This document shows, piece by piece, positions 6,928-12,024 of a stretch of DNA of 12,729 bases. How positions within the stretch are numbered: the stretch's first letter is position 1; each line of letters starts with the position of its first letter. Location of the stretch: contig JAUMYE010000016.1 in the NCBI GenBank assembly GCA_030528815.1, positions 1-12,729 on the forward strand, in the 5' to 3' direction. The translations under genes were made by a program, and so were the position numbers. This stretch comes from Candidatus Saccharimonadota bacterium (GTDB taxonomy: Bacteria; Patescibacteriota; Saccharimonadia; Saccharimonadales; Saccharimonadaceae). The notes below the pieces were generated by a model, which was given only the letters and a program-made list of their open reading frames with translations, was not told where the DNA came from and searched no databases.

Positions 6928-7194
6928 ATGAGGGTGGTAATTGTTTGGCGCGAAGCGTCAGATTATGGTCGTTCGGTACGTGAGTGGCTACACGATGTAG
7001 AAGTAAGAATGGGTTATGTTCCAGAAACAATCAATCCAGACGAACCTTCAGGTGTTAGCTTTTGTAAAGCCTATGATGTAGTCGAATATCCATCAATCTT
7101 GGCATTAGATAGCCAGGGAAGACTGCTACAGATGTGGCGTGGTAAACAACTACCACAGATCGACGACGTAGCGTACTATATGATACAGCAATAA
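6928..7194 (+). CDS. Small thioredoxin-fold protein without a CxxC site
   Basis: 88 residues. The C-terminal half AYDVVEYPSILALDSQGRLL (48-67) followed by MWRG resembles the second half of thioredoxin: the cis-proline position (YPS, P55), two strands with a DSQGR turn, then a glycine and a final helix. The N-terminal strand MRVVIVWREA fits the first strand. The redox CxxC motif expected after it is absent, and the only cysteine is C46. It is therefore unlikely to be a classical disulfide reductase. A structural or adaptor role is possible but unproven. It starts 5 nt after the nrdR stop, with AAGAGGA (6911-6917) as Shine-Dalgarno site overlapping the end of nrdR. It is the last gene of the ftsZ transcription unit. 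Confidence 0.7.
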   Translation: MRVVIVWREASDYGRSVREWLHDVEVRMGYVPETINPDEPSGVSFCKAYDVVEYPSILALDSQGRLLQMWRGKQLPQIDDVAYYMIQQ

Positions 7195-7225
7195 AATAGA
7201 GCCTTAGGGGGGGGCTCTATTTTTT
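7195..7225. terminator. Bidirectional terminator between convergent genes
   Basis: AATAGAGCC (7195-7203) pairs with GGCTCTATT (7213-7221). T-runs follow on both strands: TTTTTT at 7220-7225 on plus and a T-rich end on minus. The loop contains part of an eight-G run (7207-7214). It overlaps the stop codon of the minus-strand gene at 7224-7226. Confidence 0.85.
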
Positions 7226-7514
7226 ATCTTTCGTAGCCGAGTTTTTTGATGGCAGCTTCGATAGCTTCGTAATCTGGGCATTTATCTTTGTCTAGACTAT
7301 CTACAGGTACGTATTCTGTGCCTTCTGGGGCTTGCTTGCAGGAAGCGAAGAAGTATTTAGTAGAAGGGGTTTCGTAGAAAGATAGACCGATATCAAAAGT
7401 GTTTTCTTGTGTCTTTTCTGGGCATTCAAAATTAGAGTCGAGAAGTACGGCGATTTTTTGTTTTTTGCCTAGTTCTGGATCAAAATCCACCTTGGCTACG
7501 AATAATTTTTCCAT
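7224..7514 (-). CDS. Hypothetical small protein
   Basis: From ATG 7514 the protein has 96 residues beginning MEKLFVAKVDFDPELGKKQ. The composition is that of a normal soluble protein, with alternating strands and turns (AVLLDSNFECPE, FDIGLSFYETP, YFFASCKQAPEGTEYVPVD) and a C-terminal helix YEAIEAAIKKLGYER. There are three cysteines and no signal peptide or membrane segment. I do not recognise the family. An alternative TTG start at 7529 adds five residues and would have an AGAGGAG Shine-Dalgarno site about 7-8 nt away, but that site lies in a strong hairpin stem. The ATG has no Shine-Dalgarno site but would suit a leaderless start. The gene converges on the ftsZ operon across a shared terminator. 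Confidence 0.65.
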   Translation of the reverse strand: MEKLFVAKVDFDPELGKKQKIAVLLDSNFECPEKTQENTFDIGLSFYETPSTKYFFASCKQAPEGTEYVPVDSLDKDKCPDYEAIEAAIKKLGYER

Positions 7515-7520
7515 GGTTTG

Positions 7521-7549
7521 ATGGTACAAAGAAAAGCTCCTCTTGTAAA
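7521..7549 (-). promoter_or_regulatory. Possible minus-strand promoter of the 96-residue gene
   Basis: On the minus strand TTTACA (7549-7544), a 17 bp spacer and TACCAT (7526-7521) end 6 nt before ATG 7514. This would give a leaderless message. The -35 lies in the loop of the upstream terminator hairpin. Confidence 0.35.
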
Positions 7550-7560
7550 GGGGAGCTTTT
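7532..7560 (-). terminator. Strong hairpin, probable terminator of the Cys-rich minus-strand gene
   Basis: AAAAGCTCC (7532-7540) pairs with GGAGCTTTT (7552-7560). Pairing can continue through TCTT/AAGG to a 3-nt loop, making a stem of about 13 bp. On the minus strand the 3' arm ends GCTTTTCTTT, a moderate U-tract. It lies 28 nt after the minus-strand stop at 7588. Confidence 0.6.
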
Positions 7561-7587
7561 GGGTGAAAAGTGGATGTGTGGATGGGA

Positions 7588-7773
7588 TTACCATTTGTTA
7601 CGGCCGTCGTTGTTACGACCCTTGGTATCGTGGACTTTTCTGGAGTCCTGACCCTTGGAGTCGCGTCCCTGGCCGGAACGGTGCTGTGCGTTGTTGCGGT
7701 TGCGGGTGCATTTCCAGCAATAGCAATCCTTTTTCTTGAGTCCTGTTTCGGAGCAAATATTACTGCTCGCCAT
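7588..7773 (-). CDS. Small cysteine-rich basic protein, unknown
   Basis: 61 residues from ATG 7773; an in-frame TTG at 7779 would add two. The N-terminal third holds ICSETGLKKKDCYCWKC, with four cysteines spaced C-x9-C-x-C-x2-C, a pattern that could hold a zinc ion. The rest is a low-complexity, very polar tail rich in Arg, Asn, Gly, Asp, Lys and Gln, ending GRNNDGRNKW, such as might bind nucleic acid. I do not recognise the family. Support for a real gene comes from a good minus-strand promoter upstream (7823-7852) and a hairpin downstream. Against it, the Shine-Dalgarno site is weak (GAAAGAAG) and overlapping plus-strand frames are also open. The plus-strand frames encode implausibly hydrophobic products and look like shadows. 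Confidence 0.5.
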   Translation of the reverse strand: MASSNICSETGLKKKDCYCWKCTRNRNNAQHRSGQGRDSKGQDSRKVHDTKGRNNDGRNKW

Positions 7774-7822
7774 AAACAATCACTTCTTTCTTGAAAGATC
7801 TATACCAAAAGGTATGGATTAG

Positions 7823-7852
7823 ATTCTAACTAATAATGTAGGGAAATGTCAA
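7823..7852 (-). promoter_or_regulatory. Minus-strand promoter with palindrome over the -10
   Basis: On the minus strand TTGACA (7852-7847), an 18 bp spacer and TAGAAT (7828-7823). The 11-bp palindrome TTAGATTCTAA (7819-7829) covers the -10 and could be an operator. The leader can form the hairpin ATACC-TTTT-GGTAT (7815-7802). Confidence 0.5.
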
Positions 7853-7892
7853 ATGCTTATGCTTGCAAAAATGTTCAGAGCGAATAAAAAAG

Positions 7893-7919
7893 TTGCAAAT
7901 AATAAAAACGTGATATAAT
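7893..7919 (+). promoter_or_regulatory. ileS promoter
   Basis: TTGCAA (7893-7898) and a perfect TATAAT (7914-7919) with extended -10 TG at 7911-7912; the spacer is short at 15 bp. A start near 7926 places the first base of the T-box Stem I (7934) a few nucleotides into the RNA. Confidence 0.65.
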
Positions 7920-7933
7920 TTAGCTATAAAAGC

Positions 7934-8163
7934 GTTAGAGTGGCCATCAACCACGAGCTGACAGAAGAAAGAGGTGTTGTCTCGAGTAGAACTGTCCGTA
8001 AGCCCGCGTGAGAGGAGAAATAAGTGCCGAGTATATCAATTGTCGTAAAGCCCTAAGGGGTGGCATGGAGATTGAAGAATCGGAAATTGGATGGTACCGC
8101 TCAGGTAGTATCACGAATTTATGCGTGTATGAAATGAGTTCCAATGAAAGTTGGAAATTTTTT
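7934..8163 (+). promoter_or_regulatory. T-box leader of ileS: ultrashort Stem I with Ile specifier and transcription attenuator
   Basis: Stem I consists of GTTAG (7934-7938) pairing with CTGAC (7958-7962) and GTGG (7940-7943) pairing with CCAC (7951-7954). They are separated by a purine internal loop (A 7939 / GAG 7955-7957). Its terminal loop CCATCAA (7944-7950) carries ATC (7946-7948), an isoleucine codon, followed by a purine as in T-box specifiers. A central region follows with AGTAGAA (7985-7991) and GTGAGAGG (8008-8015), perhaps Stem II. The antiterminator is canonical: helix ATTGGA (8086-8091)/TCCAAT (8140-8145), 7-nt bulge TGGTACC (8092-8098) for the tRNA acceptor end, and helix GCTCA (8099-8103)/TGAGT (8135-8139). 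Its 3' strand overlaps the terminator stem. Uncharged tRNA-Ile should favour read-through into ileS. Confidence 0.88.
8139..8163 (+). terminator. T-box-controlled attenuator terminator
   Basis: TTCCAA (8139-8144) pairs with TTGGAA (8151-8156) around TGAAAG, followed by TTTTTT (8158-8163). The 5' arm is the same segment used by the antiterminator, so the two structures exclude each other. A second small hairpin, TATGC-AAAAA-GCATA (8163-8177), follows. Confidence 0.8.
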
Positions 8164-8228
8164 ATGCAAAAAGCATAGGAAGTTTCGAGCATTCAAAAAA
8201 GTACTAAAGCAAAAAGAAAGGAATGTGC

Positions 8229-9422
8229 ATGAAGTACAAATATGGCGAACGCCGACGTGCGAGTGAGTACGAAAAAGCACTTGTCGATTGGTGGAAGAAA
8301 AATAAGACTTTCGAAAAATCGATCGAACAACGCGACGTTGACGATTCTTATGTCTTTTATGATGGGCCTCCATTTATTACTGGTTTGCCACATCACGGTA
8401 CCTTGCTATCTAGCGTTGTGAAGGATGCTGTTCCACGTTTCTGGACAATGAACGGTAAGCGTGTTGAGCGCCGCTGGGGTTGGGACTGCCATGGTCTTCC
8501 AGCAGAAAACTTCGTCGAGAAGCAGATGGGTATTACCGATCGCCGCGATATCGGAACAAAGATTTCGCTTGAGGATTATATTACGACTGCTCGCAAGTCG
8601 ATGGTGGCTAATTCTGAAGCTTGGCGTGGCACGATTGAGCGTGTTGGTCGTTGGGTAGATATGGATAACTGCTACCGCACCATGAATAAAGACTTCATGG
8701 AGTCGGTATGGTGGGCGTTCAAGACACTTTACGAAAAAGGCAAGATTTATGAAGGCGAAAAGGTCTTGATGTATGATACGAAGTTCGCAACACCTGTTTC
8801 TAAAGCAGAAGTTACTATGGATAACGATGCTTACCAGACAGTTACTGATCCGAGCGCATACGTAAAGTTTAAGCTAAAAGACAGCGACGAATATATGCTT
8901 GCTTGGACGACGACTCCTTGGACCTTGCCAGCAAACATGGCACTCGTAGTAAGCGAAAAGCTAGATTACGGTGTTTATGATGTTGATGGCGCTAAGCTAA
9001 TCGTTGCCGAGACTGCCGCTAAGAAGCTATTTGGCGAAGACGCAAAAGCAGAGAAAGTATATCATGGCGCGCAATTAGTCGACAGAGAATACGAACCATT
9101 GTTCGAAGATGTGGACGGAATTATATCACAGAGTGCATACACCTTTAAGGTGTTCTCGGGTGATTACGTTACCGCAGAAGAGGGTACTGGTATCGTTCAT
9201 ACGGCCCCTGCTTATGGTGAAGACGACTTTAAGATTGGTAAAGAGAAGAAAATTCCAGTTCGTCATGTAATTAATGATAACGGTTATTACTTCCCAGAGT
9301 GGGCCGAAGCACTTCATAAGCTCGGTGTCCGTGATACCGACGAAAACGGTATCGAGGTCTGGTCTGGCAATAAGTTTATTGCCAAGTGTCTCGAAGCCGA
9401 AGGTGTTATTTGGAAGATTTAA
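8229..9422 (+). CDS. ileS: Isoleucyl-tRNA synthetase, N-terminal part (HIGH half and editing domain), ends at in-frame TAA
   Basis: 397 residues from ATG 8229, which stands 7 nt after AAAGG (8217-8221). An ATG two codons earlier (8223) is only 1-2 nt from that site, so 8229 is preferred. The enzyme charges tRNA-Ile. The class I signature region is YDGPPFITGLPHHGTLLSS, so the HIGH motif reads HHGT, with the second His replaced. RRWGWDCHGLPAEN follows, as in eukaryote-like (type 2) IleRS. The CP1 editing domain has the Thr-rich WTTTPWTLPANMALV motif and EEGTGIVHTAPAYGEDD. The frame stops at TAA 9420-9422 after GVIWKI. The family normally continues into a segment like that directly downstream in the same frame. 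On its own this part lacks the KMSKS loop and the anticodon-binding domain. Confidence 0.88.
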   Translation: MKYKYGERRRASEYEKALVDWWKKNKTFEKSIEQRDVDDSYVFYDGPPFITGLPHHGTLLSSVVKDAVPRFWTMNGKRVERRWGWDCHGLPAENFVEKQMGITDRRDIGTKISLEDYITTARKSMVANSEAWRGTIERVGRWVDMDNCYRTMNKDFMESVWWAFKTLYEKGKIYEGEKVLMYDTKFATPVSKAEVTMDNDAYQTVTDPSAYVKFKLKDSDEYMLAWTTTPWTLPANMALVVSEKLDYGVYDVDGAKLIVAETAAKKLFGEDAKAEKVYHGAQLVDREYEPLFEDVDGIISQSAYTFKVFSGDYVTAEEGTGIVHTAPAYGEDDFKIGKEKKIPVRHVINDNGYYFPEWAEALHKLGVRDTDENGIEVWSGNKFIAKCLEAEGVIWKI

Positions 9423-9437
9423 TATATCAAGCACTAA
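9420..9437 (+). other. Two in-frame TAA codons inside ileS
   Basis: TAA 9420-9422 and TAA 9435-9437 lie in the ileS frame, with four sense codons (YIKH) between them. The encoded sequence reads I-stop-YIKH-stop-YP. In related IleRS the same segment has IEDYTHSYP-like spacing, so nothing is inserted or deleted; two codons simply became stops. Both TAA codons are followed by T. Confidence 0.9.
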
Positions 9438-9470
9438 TATCCATTTAACCCTCGCAGCAAACAGCGTATT

Positions 9471-11144
9471 ATGTATCGCGCTATCCCAAGCTGGTTCTTT
9501 GATATTGAAGGTAGTAAACCTTTGATGCTAGAGAAGAACGAAGGTATTAACTGGTTCCCAGAACATTTGAAGCATGGTCGTTTCGAGAAGAATATCCAGG
9601 CTGCTCCAGATTGGAACCTCTCTCGTGATCGCTTCTGGGCAACTGCTATGCCAGTATGGAAAGGTGATAAGGGTACCGTTAAGGTAGTTGGTTCTTATGA
9701 TGAACTTTATGAACTATCTGGCGTTCGCCTAGAAGATTACCATCGCCCATGGGTAGATTCGATTGAGTTCGATATCGATGGCGAGCATTTCAAGCGTGTA
9801 GATAAGGTTTTGGACTGCTGGTTCGAATCTGGTTCGATGCCATTTGCTCAGCTTCATTATCCATTCGAGAACAAAGAGAAGTTCGAGAAGAATTACCCAG
9901 CTGACTTTATCGTAGAATATATCGGTCAGGTTCGTGCATGGTTCTATTATGTACATGCACTAAATACGGCACTCTTTTGCGATAAGGCCTTCAAGAATGT
10001 TATTACGACTGGTACTTTGGCGGGTAATGATGGTCGTAAGATGAGTAAGTCGCTCGGTAACTATACTGATCCAAACGAACTCATGGACAAGTTCTCGGCC
10101 GATGCTTTGCGCTTCCAGTTACTATCTAGCCCAGTGCTTGCAGGCGAAGACTTTGCGCTTCTAGATAAGGATGTTTCTGATACGGCTCGTAAGCTTACGA
10201 TGATCTGGAACGTCTATGACTTCTTTACAATGTATGCCAGCGTAGATGGTTGGGAATACGAGCCAAAGTTCGAAGAAGTTAATGGCGAAAAGAAGATTAA
10301 GCTTGAAGCTCCAGAGAAGCTCGAGAACCCACTAGATAAATGGATTGTTTCGAGACTATATCAGCTAAGGAACGAGATTGACGAGAATATGCGCGCATAT
10401 AACTTGCCAAGCGCACTAGCAGAGGTATTGCCATTTATTGACGATATGTCTAACTGGTTCGTTCGCCGCAGCCGCCGCCGTTTCTACAAGAGCGAAGAGA
10501 CTGAAGATAAGAACGAGGCATATGCAACTTTGCATTATGCACTTAGCTATCTAGCTCTAATCATTGCGCCATTTGTTCCGTTCCTAGCAGAGGAATTGTG
10601 GCAGAATATGGTTGGTGTATCTAGCGTACATCTTCAGGACTGGCCGGAAGCTGGCGAGATCGATGCTGTTCTTCTTGGTAAGATGGGTCGCTGCCGCGAA
10701 ATCATTACGGCTGGCCTAGGCCTCAGAATGGAGCGTAACGATGAGTTTGGCCAGATTAAGGTTCGTCAGCCTCTAAGCCGCTTAAGCTATGCTGGTGAGG
10801 CTCTGGAGAGCTTCTATGAGCAAATTATTGCCGAGGAGGTCAACGTAAAGACTGTAGAAAATGGCGAAGAATTGTTCCTAGATAAGAAGCTAACGCCAGA
10901 ACTAGAACGTGAAGGTTTTGTTCGTGAGTTGATTCGCTTCGTTCAGGCCGCTCGTAAGAAGGCAGGACTAAACGTCGATGATAGGATTAAGCTCGCTGTG
11001 TCTTGTGAAGTCCCAGAAGAACATCTTGAGACTTTGAAGAGCGAGGTGCTCGCTACGACCTTTGATCCAAAAGAGAACTATAGTTACGATGAAGTCATCA
11101 AGCTTGGTGGCGAGAATGTAACTATCTCGTTAGAAAAAGCCTAA
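9471..11144 (+). CDS. ileS: Isoleucyl-tRNA synthetase, C-terminal part (KMSKS half and anticodon-binding domain)
   Basis: 557 residues counted from the first ATG after the stops (9471); the same frame is open from 9438. It begins YRAIPSWFFDIE, the strand that re-enters the Rossmann fold after CP1. It then has NLSRDRFWATAMPVW (49-63), DCWFESGSMPFAQ (115-127) and the second class I signature GRKMSKSLGN (KMSKS at 190-194). An all-helical anticodon-binding domain follows (LENPLDKWIVSRLYQLRNEI and NWFVRRSRRRFYKS), then the C-terminal extension seen in eukaryote-like IleRS. No Shine-Dalgarno site or promoter is visible before ATG 9471, so independent initiation is not supported by sequence. No other stop or frameshift is present. 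The stop is followed by a strong terminator. Confidence 0.85.
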   Translation: MYRAIPSWFFDIEGSKPLMLEKNEGINWFPEHLKHGRFEKNIQAAPDWNLSRDRFWATAMPVWKGDKGTVKVVGSYDELYELSGVRLEDYHRPWVDSIEFDIDGEHFKRVDKVLDCWFESGSMPFAQLHYPFENKEKFEKNYPADFIVEYIGQVRAWFYYVHALNTALFCDKAFKNVITTGTLAGNDGRKMSKSLGNYTDPNELMDKFSADALRFQLLSSPVLAGEDFALLDKDVSDTARKLTMIWNVYDFFTMYASVDGWEYEPKFEEVNGEKKIKLEAPEKLENPLDKWIVSRLYQLRNEIDENMRAYNLPSALAEVLPFIDDMSNWFVRRSRRRFYKSEETEDKNEAYATLHYALSYLALIIAPFVPFLAEELWQNMVGVSSVHLQDWPEAGEIDAVLLGKMGRCREIITAGLGLRMERNDEFGQIKVRQPLSRLSYAGEALESFYEQIIAEEVNVKTVENGEELFLDKKLTPELEREGFVRELIRFVQAARKKAGLNVDDRIKLAVSCEVPEEHLETLKSEVLATTFDPKENYSYDEVIKLGGENVTISLEKA

Positions 11145-11160
11145 TAATATATAGGTACAG

Positions 11161-11185
11161 AATCCCCCGCAAATGGGGGATTTTT
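11161..11185 (+). terminator. Intrinsic terminator after ileS
   Basis: AATCCCCC (11161-11168) pairs with GGGGGATT (11175-11182) around GCAAAT, followed by TTTTT (11181-11185). Confidence 0.92.
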
Positions 11186-11274
11186 GTTGGCATGGAAATA
11201 TTTTTAAGAAAAAGCAATAGGGCGGAGTAATCTTATATGTTTGACAATGAAATAAAAATGTATTGAAAATGTAG

Positions 11275-11337
11275 TTGACAAAATGAAATGCTTATGCTAA
11301 TATAAGGACAGTTAGATAAACAAAACAAAAATCTAAC
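11275..11337 (+). promoter_or_regulatory. Near-consensus promoter and 5' stem-loop of the 88-residue gene
   Basis: TTGACA (11275-11280), a 17 bp spacer and TAATAT (11298-11303) with extended -10 TG at 11295-11296. A second TTGACA lies 34 nt upstream (11241-11246) with only a poor -10. The start near 11310 puts the hairpin GTTAGAT (11311-11317)/ATCTAAC (11331-11337) at the very 5' end of the RNA, a position often linked to message stability. The leader is about 95 nt and A-rich. Confidence 0.75.
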
Positions 11338-11403
11338 AAATAAAAATAAAAACAAATCCGCTGGGTATCCGGAAAGCAAAAAGCTGAAAGGAAATAATAT
11401 AAA

Positions 11404-11670
11404 ATGGCTTCACAAAAACAATTCGCAATCCCACAAATGAGTAACTATGATGCAAAAAAGGATTTGCAGAACAACAAAGAATTAACAGAACAGGAAAAGA
11501 TCGAACAGGAAGTAGAAGAGATGGGCTTCGAAGCGATCAAAGGCGAAGAGGATTATGTGAGCCCGGAAGAGGCATCGCCGGAAGCCTTAAAACGAATCAA
11601 AGCACGTAAAATTGGTGGATTCATCAATACCATTCTTGGAAAAGTTGGTGACAGCGTGCTAGAAGACTAG
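11404..11670 (+). CDS. Hypothetical 88-residue charged protein
   Basis: Start ATG 11404 has AAAGGA (11387-11392) upstream with a spacing of 11. The N-terminal 30 residues are polar and Gln/Asn/Lys-rich (ASQKQFAIPQMSNYD, DLQNNKELTEQEK). A very acidic helix-prone middle follows (EKIEQEVEEMGFEAIKGEED), and the C-terminus ARKIGGFINTILGKVGDSVLED could form an amphipathic helix. There is no signal peptide, membrane span or cysteine. I do not recognise the family. A strong promoter and 5' stem-loop suggest high expression. It stands alone, with about 130 nt of A-rich sequence between its stop and the next terminator. Confidence 0.65.
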   Translation: MASQKQFAIPQMSNYDAKKDLQNNKELTEQEKIEQEVEEMGFEAIKGEEDYVSPEEASPEALKRIKARKIGGFINTILGKVGDSVLED

Positions 11671-11797
11671 CTAATGTAATAAATCTATTTAAACCATAAA
11701 AAACAAATATAAAAATCTTAAACAGGAACAAGCCTATACGATAGAGAAAACAATACCAAAGTAATACAGAAAGTAATTGCCTATAAGGTAGAGTAAT
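11671..11797 (+). other. A-rich tract without a gene
   Basis: About 127 nt between the 88-residue gene and the next terminator. No start codon on the plus strand opens a frame of meaningful length and no frame is seen on the minus strand. It is either a long 3' UTR or an untranslated RNA released with the following terminator. Confidence 0.5.
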
Positions 11798-11834
11798 AAA
11801 AATAAGCCACTCAAATCAGAGTGAGCTTATTTTT
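11798..11834 (+). terminator. Intrinsic terminator after the A-rich tract
   Basis: AATAAGCCACTC (11801-11812) pairs with GAGTGAGCTTATT (11819-11831), with one bulged A and loop AAATCA, ending in TTTTT (11830-11834). Confidence 0.8.
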
Positions 11835-11851
11835 GTTGTTCGGACTTTCGG

Positions 11852-11883
11852 AATTTTGTCGCCAATTTTGCGGCAAAATTTTT
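11852..11883 (+). terminator. Second terminator-like hairpin
   Basis: AATTTTGTCGC (11852-11862) pairs with GCGGCAAAATT (11870-11880) with one T-G wobble and loop CAATTTT; a T-run follows (11879-11883). It lies 18 nt after the preceding terminator. The following 65 nt hold only A/T-rich sequence with short inverted repeats such as CAATT-AAA-AATTG. Confidence 0.55.
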
Positions 11884-11949
11884 GTTTTTGAATTTGGCAA
11901 TTAAAAATTGTGTTCAGCTTTGCGAATTTTTAAACCCGAATAATTCTTA

Positions 11950-11979
11950 TTGACAGAATCAAAACGCTAGTGATAAACT
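11950..11979 (+). promoter_or_regulatory. Promoter of the acidic repeat protein
   Basis: TTGACA (11950-11955), an 18 bp spacer and TAAACT (11974-11979) with extended -10 TG at 11971-11972. ATTCT (11943-11947) and AGAAT (11955-11959) form an inverted repeat around the -35 that could be an operator. The Shine-Dalgarno site AAAAGGA (12011-12017) stands 7 nt before ATG 12025. Confidence 0.65.
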
Positions 11980-12024
11980 TTTTGCAAAAGGTCAAAATAA
12001 AAATTAAACAAAAAGGAAAAAGAT

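Noticed and set aside
7207..7214. Run of eight G as a phase-variation tract
   Set aside because: It lies in a terminator loop between convergent genes, not in a coding region or promoter spacer, so slippage would switch nothing obvious.
7518..7794. Hydrophobic plus-strand ORFs of 73 and 74 residues
   Set aside because: They overlap the minus-strand Cys-rich frame, lack promoter and ribosome site, and their hydrophobic, low-complexity products look like the complement of a polar sequence.
9420..9470. Intron or intein interrupting ileS
   Set aside because: The spacing of conserved residues across the stops matches ordinary IleRS with no inserted sequence; only two codons differ.
8229..11144. 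Alternative genetic code explaining the ileS stops
   Set aside because: The codons are TAA, which ends at least eight other genes here. The known CPR reassignment concerns TGA, and no gene in the window needs TGA read as an amino acid.
11237..11266. Tiny ORF MFDNEIKMY as a leader peptide
   Set aside because: It lies upstream of the main promoter at 11275-11303, so it would not be part of that message, and it has no notable codon content.
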